Source: Oleidesulfovibrio sp964593925 (GTDB taxonomy: Bacteria > Desulfobacterota > Desulfovibrionia > Desulfovibrionales > Desulfovibrionaceae). From it: a stretch of 44,706 nt of DNA. A program made the position numbers and the translations under genes. The notes beneath the pieces were generated by a model. That model saw nothing but the letters and a program-made list of their open reading frames with translations, did not search any database and was not told the DNA's origin. Position 1 is the first letter of the stretch. Every line of letters begins with the position of its first letter. The stretch is from the NCBI GenBank assembly GCA_964593925.1, contig CAZQKM010000017.1:1-44706 (forward strand). Reading direction: 5' to 3'. This document shows, piece by piece, positions 16,206-23,231 of the stretch.

Positions 16206-17177
16206 ATGGATTCACATATCATACTGGCGTATGCGCTAGATGGAAACGGGGGTGGCGAGGCGCTTGCCCCTCAGGATATTCTTGAAAGGGTGCGAAAAGG
16301 GCATAAAAGCTGGATACACCTGGATGCCAACAATCCAAACAGTGCTACATGGCTTGCCGAGCATGCCGTATGTACAGAGCCTTTTGTGGTGGGGGCGTTG
16401 CTGGCAGAAGAAACACGCCCTCGCATGGTACAGATCGGATCCGGGGCATTGCTCATTTTGCGTGGAATAAACCTGAATGCTGATGCGGAGCCAGAAGATA
16501 TGGTTTCCATTCGCCTGTGGGTAGAAGAAGACCGTGTGGTCAGTGTGTGGAAGCGTAGTTCAAAAGCAGTGCTTGAAATAGAAGAGCGCCTGCTGGCCGG
16601 CAAAGGACCACGGACAGTGGGCGAGTTTGTCCGTATGCTGTCCGCACGGCTGTTTGCACGCATAGAGACTGTATTTACCACGTTACAGGATGCCACGGAT
16701 GACATGGAGGAACGAGTGCTGGAAACCGTGGATGCCCTGCTCCGGGAGTCCATTGTGGATGTACGTAAACAGGCCATTGTGTTTCGCAGGTATATGGCGC
16801 CCCAGCGCGATGCCATACGCATGCTGTCCACAGCGGATGTGGACTGGCTGACTGAAACGGACAGACTGCATTTGCAAGAGCTGTATGATCAGGTCACACG
16901 CCATGTGGAAGACCTGGATGCCATACGTGACCGCGCACAGGTGGTTAAAGACGAGCTGGCCAACATGATTACAGAAAAAGCAAATAAAAACGTATATATG
17001 TTGTCAATCATTGCGGCAATATTTCTTCCATTGGGTTTTTTGACAGGTCTGTTGGGCATCAATGTGGGTGGGATTCCCGGAGCAGACAATGCGTCTGCCT
17101 TTTGGGTGTTCTGTAGCTTGCTACTTGGTGTGATCGTGGGGCAGCTGGCCTTGTTCAGAAGAGTGGGGTGGCTGTAA
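16206..17177 (+). CDS. zntB: CorA-family divalent cation transporter, ZntB type
   Basis: A 323-residue member of the CorA superfamily. The long N-terminal cytoplasmic domain is followed by two C-terminal membrane helices (about residues 260-283 and 295-316). The loop motif is GINVGG (about residues 284-289), the form found in ZntB zinc transporters, where classical CorA has GMN followed by other residues. Zinc, rather than magnesium, is therefore the likelier substrate; this is inference from the motif. The ATG at 16206 has GGAGG about ten bases upstream. The last 164 bp of the coding region are repeated downstream at 17244-17406. No terminator immediately follows the stop; the strong hairpin at 17456-17487 could serve. 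Confidence 0.92.
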   Translation: MDSHIILAYALDGNGGGEALAPQDILERVRKGHKSWIHLDANNPNSATWLAEHAVCTEPFVVGALLAEETRPRMVQIGSGALLILRGINLNADAEPEDMVSIRLWVEEDRVVSVWKRSSKAVLEIEERLLAGKGPRTVGEFVRMLSARLFARIETVFTTLQDATDDMEERVLETVDALLRESIVDVRKQAIVFRRYMAPQRDAIRMLSTADVDWLTETDRLHLQELYDQVTRHVEDLDAIRDRAQVVKDELANMITEKANKNVYMLSIIAAIFLPLGFLTGLLGINVGGIPGADNASAFWVFCSLLLGVIVGQLALFRRVGWL

Positions 17178-17243
17178 GGGCACTCAGGTGCGCTGTACCG
17201 TGCCGCAAAGATGTGGCAGGGCAAACAGGCCCCTGTGTTTGTG

Positions 17244-17406
17244 TTGCGGCAATATTTCTTCCATTGGGTTTTTGACAGGCCTGTTGGGCATCAACGTGGG
17301 TGGGATTCCCGGAGCAGACAATGCGTCTGCATTTTGGGTGTTCTGTAGCCTGCTGCTTGGTATGATCGTGGGGCAGCTGGCCTTGTTCAGAAGACTGGGG
17401 TGGCCG
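17244..17406 (+). repeat. Downstream direct copy of the zntB 3' end
   Basis: This 163-bp stretch matches 17011-17174, the region coding for both membrane segments and the GINVGG loop, with eight substitutions and one missing T in a T-run (six T in the gene, five here). Five of the eight substitutions are silent in the zntB frame; the other three change Val to Met, Val to Leu and the last Leu to Pro. It begins 67 bp after the zntB stop. The missing T shifts its frame relative to any upstream start, so it is not expressed as a transporter. Confidence 0.95.
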
Positions 17407-17455
17407 GTTGTCTATGTCTTGTGTGTAGATCTGCAGCACGAGAATTTTGCAAAAG

Positions 17456-17487
17456 AAAAGGGCGCAACGTGGTGGTTGCGCCCTTTT
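17456..17487 (-). terminator. Strong bidirectional intrinsic terminator after the SRP RNA gene
   Basis: A perfect 13-bp stem (17456-17468 with 17475-17487, loop of 6 nt) flanked by A/T runs on both sides. On the minus strand it directly follows the SRP RNA gene. On the plus strand it could stop read-through from zntB. Confidence 0.88.
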
Positions 17488-17575
17488 AGAGAGCCGGGCA
17501 CCCGGAAGCAAACTGTTACGGCTGCTCCCTTTCGGGCCTGACCGGGTTGGCAGCACTTCCGCCGCCCGGCTCTCT
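17488..17575 (-). ncRNA. ffs: Signal recognition particle RNA, small bacterial (4.5S) type
   Basis: On the minus strand the transcript begins and ends with a 12-bp closing helix (17564-17575 with 17488-17499). It carries the conserved Ffh-binding core GGTCAGG...GGAGCAGCC around an apical CCGAAAGG loop, rc of about 17519-17544. Length of about 88 nt fits the Alu-less bacterial form. It is followed at once by a strong terminator and preceded by tRNA-Ser on the same strand. The 41 bp between them contain a near-perfect dyad (CCATACAGTA/TACAGTATGG) that overlaps the likely -10 region. Confidence 0.93.
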
Positions 17576-17616
17576 GTATACCATACAGTACATACCTATA
17601 CTGAGTTGATACAGTA

Positions 17617-17708
17617 TGGCGGAGAGGGAGAGATTCGAACTCTCGGTACCCTGTTAAGGTACACACGATTTCCAATCGTGCTCCTTCGGCCAGCTCGGAC
17701 ACCTCTCC
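17617..17708 (-). tRNA. tRNA-Ser (anticodon GGA)
   Basis: A 92-nt class II tRNA with encoded CCA. The acceptor stem is GGAGAGG/CCTCTCC with G as discriminator. The anticodon stem-loop is CACGA-TTGGAAA-TCGTG, giving GGA (plus-strand 17671-17673), followed by a long serine-type variable arm and the T-loop GTTCGAATC. It reads UCC and UCU codons. It lies directly upstream of the SRP RNA gene on the same strand. Confidence 0.97.
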
Positions 17709-17785
17709 GCAAGAGAAGGTTAGCTAGCAGACTCTGCCATGCAACGCAAGTAAAAATGTTACTTGCACCTCTCGCAGCATGCGGC

Positions 17786-17869
17786 TCCCACGCCCACACA
17801 AGGCGTGGGATCACTATGCATTATTCTTTATCAGGGTCATCTGAAGGCGGCCGGGACTCACGGTCCCGG
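17786..17869 (-). other. Two GC-rich hairpins between the small ORF and tRNA-Ser
   Basis: A 9-bp perfect stem (17786-17794 with 17802-17810, 7-nt loop) and a 7-bp stem (17851-17857 with 17863-17869, 5-nt loop) lie downstream of fabI and the small membrane ORF. Neither is followed by a T-run on the minus strand, so they may be RNA-stabilising or factor-dependent termination structures rather than intrinsic terminators. Confidence 0.45.
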
Positions 17870-17880
17870 AACAGAGGCAC

Positions 17881-17976
17881 TCAACAGCCTCCGGCAGATT
17901 TGCCTCCAGAAGTCGAGCGCGAGGCCACCACAAGCCCCAGCACGACAGCAGCCCCTAGTAATATCCACATCCACAT
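17881..17976 (-). CDS. Candidate 31-residue single-helix membrane peptide
   Basis: The ATG at 17976 is preceded by a strong AGAGGAG element and opens a frame with an N-terminal hydrophobic helix (WMWILLGAAVVLGLVVASR, residues 2-20) and a short Ser/Gly/Lys tail ending in GGC. It begins 25 bp after the fabI stop on the same strand, so it is probably the last cistron of hisD-purC-fabI. I do not know a family. The ribosome site and composition make it better than chance, but it is too short to be sure. Confidence 0.5.
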   Translation of the reverse strand: MWMWILLGAAVVLGLVVASRSTSGGKSAGGC

Positions 17977-18001
17977 CACAGGATACTCCTCTCTTTCTGG
18001 G

Positions 18002-18766
18002 CTATATGCCCAGTATATTATATCCGGAATCCACAAACAGGACCTCGCCGGTAACGCCAGAGGCAAGGTCTGAGGCCAAGTATACAGCCGTACGACCCAC
18101 GTCGGTAGTGCTGACATTACGCCGCAGAGGCGCATGTTCTTCAATATGAGAAAATATTGTCTTGAAGCCGGAAATACCGCTGGCAGCCAGTGTTTTTATG
18201 GGGCCAGCGCTAATGGCATTTATCCGTACGCCTTGCGGGCCCAGATCAGCTGCAAGATACCGCACGGAAGCTTCCAACGCGGCTTTGGCCACCCCCATGA
18301 CATTATAGTTGGTGATAACCTTTTGTGCGCCATAATACGTCATGGCCATGACCGAGGCGCCTTCTGTGAGCAGGGGTTCAAACGCCTTGCATACACAGAC
18401 CAGCGAATAGGCAGAGATATCCATGGCCAGGGCAAAGCCCTCGCGGCTGGTATCAATGAAGCGATTGTGCAGTTCTTCACGCCGGGCAAAGGCAATGGAG
18501 TGTACAATAACGTCCACGGTGTCCCAGTGCTCTTTTACCGTTTCCACGGCAGCGGCGACTTGTGCATCATTGGTCACATCTAGGGGAAAGGTAAAGTCGC
18601 CGCCAAGTTCTTCGCTTATGGGGATGACGCGGCGCATGATGGATTCTCCAGGATAACTGAAGGCCAGTCGTGCACCTTGGGCTTTACATTCCTGTGCCAC
18701 GCCATATGCAATACTTTTGTTGTTGGCCACGCCCAGAATCAATACTTTTTTGTTTTTTAGCAGCAT
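18002..18766 (-). CDS. fabI: Enoyl-[acyl-carrier-protein] reductase (NADH), FabI
   Basis: A 254-residue short-chain dehydrogenase that reduces enoyl-ACP in the last step of each fatty-acid elongation round. The FabI-type nucleotide loop GVANNKSIAYG is at residues 12-22, and the active site is Y144 with Y154-x6-K161 in NYNVMGVAK. The C-terminus has GVRINAISAGPIKTLAASGI, the substrate-loop region. Target of triclosan-type inhibitors in the family. I chose the ATG at 18766, preceded by GGAG, over one four codons upstream. It lies 30 bp after purC on the same strand, likely co-transcribed. Confidence 0.96.
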   Translation of the reverse strand: MLLKNKKVLILGVANNKSIAYGVAQECKAQGARLAFSYPGESIMRRVIPISEELGGDFTFPLDVTNDAQVAAAVETVKEHWDTVDVIVHSIAFARREELHNRFIDTSREGFALAMDISAYSLVCVCKAFEPLLTEGASVMAMTYYGAQKVITNYNVMGVAKAALEASVRYLAADLGPQGVRINAISAGPIKTLAASGISGFKTIFSHIEEHAPLRRNVSTTDVGRTAVYLASDLASGVTGEVLFVDSGYNILGI

Positions 18767-18796
18767 TGTGTTCTCCATGTGGTTCAGTGCCCCGCA

Positions 18797-19696
18797 TTAT
18801 CCCAGAGCAAGTGTTGTGCCGGTCAGTGTGGCATACGCTTCGGCATATTTGTTTTTGGTTTCGTCAATGACATCCTGGGGCAAAGCAGGTGGAGGTGGAG
18901 TTTTATCCCAATCCTGACGAGATAGCCAGTCGCGCAGATATTGTTTGTCAAAACTGGGTTGGCTTTTGCCCGGTGCATAGCCCTGCATGGGCCAAAATCG
19001 GGATGAATCAGGGGTCAGCACTTCATCAATGAGCACAAGCTCATCGTTGATCAGCCCGAACTCGAACTTGGTGTCTGCAATGATGATACCCTGGCGTTCT
19101 GCATAGTTGCGACCTTGGGTAAAAATATCAATGGACAGGCGCTCAATGCGGCGTGCGGTGTCATAACCCACCAGCCGTGCAGCGTGCTCCACAGAAATGT
19201 TTTCGTCGTGCTCGCCCTGTTCCGCCTTGGTAGATGGCGTAAACAGTGGAGTCTCCAGCTTGGCAGACTCCACAAGGCCGGCAGGCAGGGCATGCCCGCA
19301 TACAGTGCCTGTTTTTTGATAATCTTTCCACCCGGAGCCGGTGATATGGCCACGGACAATACATTCCACTGGCAGGGGGCGCGCTTTGCGCACGAGCACG
19401 GAGCGTCCTTCCAGCATGTCAGCATGGCGTTGCAGCGGGGCGGGAAAATCGCGTACCTCGTGGGCCAACAGGTGGTTGGGCACAAGTGAGGCAAAGCGCT
19501 GCATCCAGAACAGCGTAATGCTGTTTAAAATAATTCCTTTGTGGGGAATAGGCTGTTCCATGATAACATCAAAGGCCGACATGCGGTCTGTGGTGACGAT
19601 GAGTAGGGTTTCAGAGCCTACTTCATAGATATCGCGTACTTTGCCGCGTGAGAGCAGAGGGTATTCGGTAATGTTTGTTTGGGTGACAACTCGCAT
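18797..19696 (-). CDS. purC: Phosphoribosylaminoimidazole-succinocarboxamide synthase
   Basis: A 299-residue SAICAR synthetase, which joins aspartate to CAIR in purine synthesis. Family blocks are clear: the N-terminal nucleotide loop GKVRDIYEVG, TTDRMSAFDVIM, PLPVECIVRGHITGSGWKDY, and DTKFEFGLI with LIDEVLTPDSSRFWP. This is the longer form (near 300 residues) common in delta-proteobacteria and eukaryotes rather than the shorter E. coli form. It lies nine bases after hisD and before fabI, all on the minus strand, linking histidine and purine synthesis, which share AICAR as an intermediate. Confidence 0.97.
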   Translation of the reverse strand: MRVVTQTNITEYPLLSRGKVRDIYEVGSETLLIVTTDRMSAFDVIMEQPIPHKGIILNSITLFWMQRFASLVPNHLLAHEVRDFPAPLQRHADMLEGRSVLVRKARPLPVECIVRGHITGSGWKDYQKTGTVCGHALPAGLVESAKLETPLFTPSTKAEQGEHDENISVEHAARLVGYDTARRIERLSIDIFTQGRNYAERQGIIIADTKFEFGLINDELVLIDEVLTPDSSRFWPMQGYAPGKSQPSFDKQYLRDWLSRQDWDKTPPPPALPQDVIDETKNKYAEAYATLTGTTLALG

Positions 19697-19705
19697 GACG
19701 GTTCC

Positions 19706-21022
19706 TTATGATAACGGTTGTACAAGCCGCGACTCCATGGAGCGGGCGTGGGCTTCCAGCCCTTCAAGCCGGGCAAGCCGGGCAACTTTGTGCCCGCTGG
19801 CCTGTGCAAAATTTTGGGATGCGGCGATGATACTTGATTTTTTACAAAAGGTCTGCACGCAAAGTGCAGAGGAGAACCGCGCTGTGCCCAACGTGGGCAA
19901 CACATGATTGGGCCCGGCAAAATAATCACCAATGGCTTCGGGCGTATGGGCCCCCATGAAAATGGCCCCTGCATGGCGTATTGCCCCCAATAGTGCCCAT
20001 GGGTCTTGCACAAGCAACTCAAGATGCTCGGGGGCCACACGATTGGCTAGCTCCAGGGCGCTTTCCATGTGCGGGGTACACACAATGGCGCTCCACCGGC
20101 GTAATGCCTCAGCGGCAATGTCCGCACGCGGCAAGGTGGTTATCTGGGTTTGTAGCTCTTGTCGTACTTGCGTGGCCAGTGTCTGGTCCGGGGTCACCAA
20201 TATGGCGGAGGCCAGTGGGTCATGTTCTGCCTGTGAGAGCATGTCCGCCGCAATGTGCACGGGATTGGCGTGTTGGTCCGCCACGATGAGCACTTCGCTG
20301 GGACCTGCGATCATGTCTATGCCCACCGTACCTATGAGCAGGCGTTTGGCCGTTGCCACAAAAATATTACCCGGGCCGGCAATGAGGTCTACAGGATCGA
20401 TGCTTTGCGTACCGTAGGCCAGGGCTGCCACTGCCCACGCAGAACCCATGCAATAGACTTCATCAATGCCCAGCATATGGGCTGCCGCGAGAATGTAGGG
20501 GTTGAGCGTGCCATCCGCACGTTGTGGACTGGCCAGCACAATGCGTGGCACACCGGCAACCTGCGCTGGTATGGCGTTCATGAGCAGACTGGAAATAAGT
20601 GGGGTATCTCCACCCTGGCCACCAGGAATGTACAGGCCGGCACTATCCACAGGGCGCACCATCTGACCCAGTACAGTACCATCATGGCGTGTGGTGAACC
20701 AGGCCTCCTCTTTTTGTGCGCTATGAAAATAACGAATGTTTTCAGCAGCTTCTGTCAGTGTTTCCATGTCTTGTGCAGGGGTCTTGCGAGCTGCTTCGGC
20801 CATGGCTGCCGAAGAAACCCGTAAGGCTGATGGCTGAAAAGAAGGACAGTCAAAATGCCGGATATATTCCAGTACTGCCGCATCGCCACGGGTGCGCACT
20901 GCGTCCATAATTTTGCGTACCGTGGTCTCCACCTCGTGTTCGGGGTTTTCTCTGCCTGCAAGCAAGCGTTGAATATCTGGCCAGTCGGTGGGAGATGTAT
21001 AGGTAATGATGGGACAAGGCAT
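19706..21022 (-). CDS. hisD: Histidinol dehydrogenase
   Basis: A 438-residue zinc-dependent enzyme that makes histidine from histidinol by two NAD-linked oxidations. The NAD-binding and active-site blocks are present: DSAGLYIPGGQGGDTPLISSLL, IDPVDLIAGPGNIFVATAKR, IDMIAGPSEVLIVAD, SQAEHDPLASAILVT and AGPNHVLPTLGTARF. Length is normal. It heads a minus-strand group with purC and fabI. Its upstream region, where its promoter should be, runs into the octanucleotide array and assembly gap at 21108-21278, starting less than 100 bp from the start codon. Confidence 0.97.
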   Translation of the reverse strand: MPCPIITYTSPTDWPDIQRLLAGRENPEHEVETTVRKIMDAVRTRGDAAVLEYIRHFDCPSFQPSALRVSSAAMAEAARKTPAQDMETLTEAAENIRYFHSAQKEEAWFTTRHDGTVLGQMVRPVDSAGLYIPGGQGGDTPLISSLLMNAIPAQVAGVPRIVLASPQRADGTLNPYILAAAHMLGIDEVYCMGSAWAVAALAYGTQSIDPVDLIAGPGNIFVATAKRLLIGTVGIDMIAGPSEVLIVADQHANPVHIAADMLSQAEHDPLASAILVTPDQTLATQVRQELQTQITTLPRADIAAEALRRWSAIVCTPHMESALELANRVAPEHLELLVQDPWALLGAIRHAGAIFMGAHTPEAIGDYFAGPNHVLPTLGTARFSSALCVQTFCKKSSIIAASQNFAQASGHKVARLARLEGLEAHARSMESRLVQPLS

Positions 21023-21107
21023 GTGGCTTCCTTGAAAGTTGCGTTCAGGTATACAGACAATCTATGACATTACCCCTTTACAGGAGGTGTGTAAAAAAGT
21101 CGAGTTG

Positions 21108-21278
21108 CTGCTCANNNNNNNNNNNNNNNNNNNNNNNNNNNNNNNNNNNNNNNNNNNNNNNNNNNNNNNNNNNNNNNNNNNNNNNNNNNNNNNNNNNNNN
21201 NNNNNNNNNNNNNNTCTGCTCATCTGCTCATCTGCTCATCTGCTCATCTGCTCATCTGCTCATCTGCTCATCTGCTCG
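21108..21278. repeat. Octanucleotide tandem array TCTGCTCA interrupted by an assembly gap
   Basis: After the 100-N gap (21115-21214) there are seven exact copies of TCTGCTCA from 21215 to 21270 and an eighth with one change (21271-21278). Before the gap, seven of eight bases of the unit (CTGCTCA) end at 21114, so the array spans the gap and its true copy number is unknown. The gap is very likely caused by the array. On the minus strand every frame is closed by TGA. On the plus strand the array stays open as an LLICSSAH repeat, but no credible start or family is seen. It lies in the hisD promoter side of the hisD-porin interval. Confidence 0.9.
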
Positions 21279-21400
21279 ATCATGCAGGCGTGGCAGGAAG
21301 CCTCTGTCAGCGGCAATACGCCAAAGCCCCAGACAAAAAGGGGCGCCCTCACTGCATGCAGCCAGACAGAAAATGCCCGGTACAATGCAGGGCAGTGCCC

Positions 21401-21431
21401 AAAATAAAACCGGAGGCCTTGCGGCCTCCGG
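21401..21431 (-). terminator. Intrinsic terminator of the porin gene
   Basis: A perfect 9-bp stem CCGGAGGCC/GGCCTCCGG (21410-21418 with 21423-21431, 4-nt loop) followed on the minus strand by TTTTATTTT. It lies 28 bp after the porin stop. Confidence 0.92.
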
Positions 21432-21458
21432 CGTCAAAAGCATCAGGAAACAGGCAGC

Positions 21459-22763
21459 TTAGAAGCTGTAGGTCAGGTTGATGCCAGCTTTCCAAGCATC
21501 TTCTTCATCAACATCGCCCCATACGTCTTCTTCCAGGTCCAGCTTCACCCAGCCAAGCTCAATGGCTGCAGCGAGGTTTTCGTAGATCTGGTAATGGGTG
21601 TCAAAGTTGATTTCCCAGCCGCTGTCTTCGTCGCTGAGCATGCCGTCTTTGTAGTTCAAAGTGGCAGCTTCTTCGTCGTTGGTGCCCTGGAAGTAAGCAA
21701 TACGCACAGTGTGGGTCACGTCTTCGATGAACTGAATGTCTTCAGCCAACAGAGCAACACCCCACATGCCTACGCCGCTGTCGGAGAGAATGGCATCTTT
21801 CATGATGCCGGCTGCGCCGTCAAAACCAAAGCTGGTGGGAGCAAAGCCTGCGGGAGAAACGATGGGCAGGGTGCCAGCACCGTCGGTGGCTACGTCGTCG
21901 TCATCACCGGAACCGTACCATGCAATGATACCGGGGGTGAAGAGGTCCATCTTGTACTTCAGGCTGGTAGCAAGGAACCAACCGCTGGCGTCATTGGACT
22001 CAAAGTCGCCGCCATCTTGGTCGCCGTAGATGAGGTCAGCAGCGAACACAAAGGGATCAAACAGGTTGAGTTCAAAAGCAGCACCGAGCCACCAGGTGGT
22101 GGTGTCGTCGCCGCCTGCAGGGTGGCCGGAGTCATCGCCGATCCAACCAAACATGAAGTAAGGAGACAGGTTAAATCCATCGGCTTTAACGTCAAAGATC
22201 AAACCGGTCAGGTCGTATTCGTCGTCGGAACCGCCGCCGATGTCTTCGGTGTTCAGGTTGGTGGGACGAGCCCAGAAACCGGTAAGAGCGTACATGTCGT
22301 TGAATGCATAGCTTGCAACAATAGCAGCTACGTCATCATCAAGCACGGGAGAGCCAGCCACAGCGGCGGGCAGTGCCAGGCCTTGCAGACCCATACGGAT
22401 TTGCAGAGCAGTGCTGGGGATAGCAAAGTCGATGTAAGCACGACGGGTTTCGATGTTGATACCGTCGGTACCCAGGTTACCACCAAGGCTGTCGCCGCTG
22501 TCCTGTCCCCAAACAGTTTCGCCGATTTCAAAGAACAGTGTACCAGACACGTTCTCGGAAGCGGTGATCACAGTTTGAATACGAACACGCTGACGAGCGT
22601 CAAAGTCATCTTCGGAGTTACCGTCTTCATCAAAGTCGGTGTTGTCTGTCCAACCAAAGGCGAAGTCAAATGTACCGGTGGTTTTAAAGTCAGCGGCGTT
22701 ACCAATGGCAACGGTGCCGAACATAAACGCAGCGGCAAGCAACATGGTTACAATGCGTTTCAT
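21459..22763 (-). CDS. Outer-membrane trimeric porin, Desulfovibrio type
   Basis: A 434-residue outer-membrane protein. The N-terminal signal peptide (MKRIVTMLLAAAFMFGTVAI, cleavage near GNAAD) is followed by an acidic, aromatic-rich beta-barrel sequence with many alternating hydrophobic strands and Asp/Asn/Gly-rich turns (EDGNSEDDFDARQRVRIQ, WYGSGDDDDVATDGAG). It ends in the barrel signature YSF with a terminal Phe. I recognise it as the homotrimeric porin type abundant in Desulfovibrio. The ATG at 22763 follows a GGAAG element; upstream in-frame codons are less likely. The gene stands alone between its own candidate promoter and a strong terminator, as expected for a highly expressed protein. 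Confidence 0.9.
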   Translation of the reverse strand: MKRIVTMLLAAAFMFGTVAIGNAADFKTTGTFDFAFGWTDNTDFDEDGNSEDDFDARQRVRIQTVITASENVSGTLFFEIGETVWGQDSGDSLGGNLGTDGINIETRRAYIDFAIPSTALQIRMGLQGLALPAAVAGSPVLDDDVAAIVASYAFNDMYALTGFWARPTNLNTEDIGGGSDDEYDLTGLIFDVKADGFNLSPYFMFGWIGDDSGHPAGGDDTTTWWLGAAFELNLFDPFVFAADLIYGDQDGGDFESNDASGWFLATSLKYKMDLFTPGIIAWYGSGDDDDVATDGAGTLPIVSPAGFAPTSFGFDGAAGIMKDAILSDSGVGMWGVALLAEDIQFIEDVTHTVRIAYFQGTNDEEAATLNYKDGMLSDEDSGWEINFDTHYQIYENLAAAIELGWVKLDLEEDVWGDVDEEDAWKAGINLTYSF

Positions 22764-22807
22764 GGTTTCTTCCTTCTTTCTTTTGCAAATATTTCTTGTT
22801 CCTGATG

Positions 22808-22835
22808 CAAATATGACCATAGTTTGTGTTTGCAA
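22808..22835 (-). promoter_or_regulatory. Candidate promoter of the porin gene
   Basis: On the minus strand TTGCAA (22830-22835) and TATTTG (22808-22813) are 16 bp apart, about 45 bp before the porin start in an AT-rich leader. The match is partial. The rest of the 22764-23231 interval holds A/T-rich sequence with no gene that I can support. Confidence 0.35.
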
Positions 22836-23231
22836 GTGTAGCTTACTCCTGAGAGATGCGCAAGAGTTTGGAGAGAAAAAAGTATAATTTTTTTTACTCT
22901 GCTTGGTGCCGGTCATGCGGTATAAACATAGTGAAAGTATTTTTAAGCTTTAAAATCATGCAATTAGCTGTTGTTTTCGAAGGCTGCCTTTGCGAGATCT
23001 CAAGGTGTGGAATAGGGTGATTTTTTTTGAACGCCCTCTGGTTTTTGCCACAATGCGAGAGATATCCTGGCCCGTAGACCGCAGCCCCCGCGAGGTTATG
23101 GGGAGTGGTTTAAAAATTTTGTCACCCGGAATGTCTTTTTGCATAGCTGTGGACAGTGGGGCAGGTCAAGGTGTGTCGTCATGGCAACGTGTGGCATTGC
23201 AATTGTCGGGCGATGCCGCCATAGTTACCCC

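Noticed and set aside
17188..17541. An open frame that could be read as a short transporter
   Set aside because: It is the downstream copy of the zntB 3' end without its own start; the part before the copy is unrelated sequence.
21215..21278. CRISPR array
   Set aside because: The repeats are 8 bp and contiguous, with no spacers and no cas genes nearby; it is a simple-sequence array.
21039..21407. Plus-strand protein with an LLICSSAH repeat through the octamer array
   Set aside because: No credible start or ribosome site, the flanking residues match no family, and the frame depends on the unknown gap length.
21594..22805. A 400-codon open frame on the plus strand opposite the porin gene
   Set aside because: It mirrors the porin coding frame, has no signal, domain or ribosome site, and its length follows from the codon bias of the real gene. 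The same holds for long frames opposite atpA, atpG, dnaK and the AsmA-like gene.
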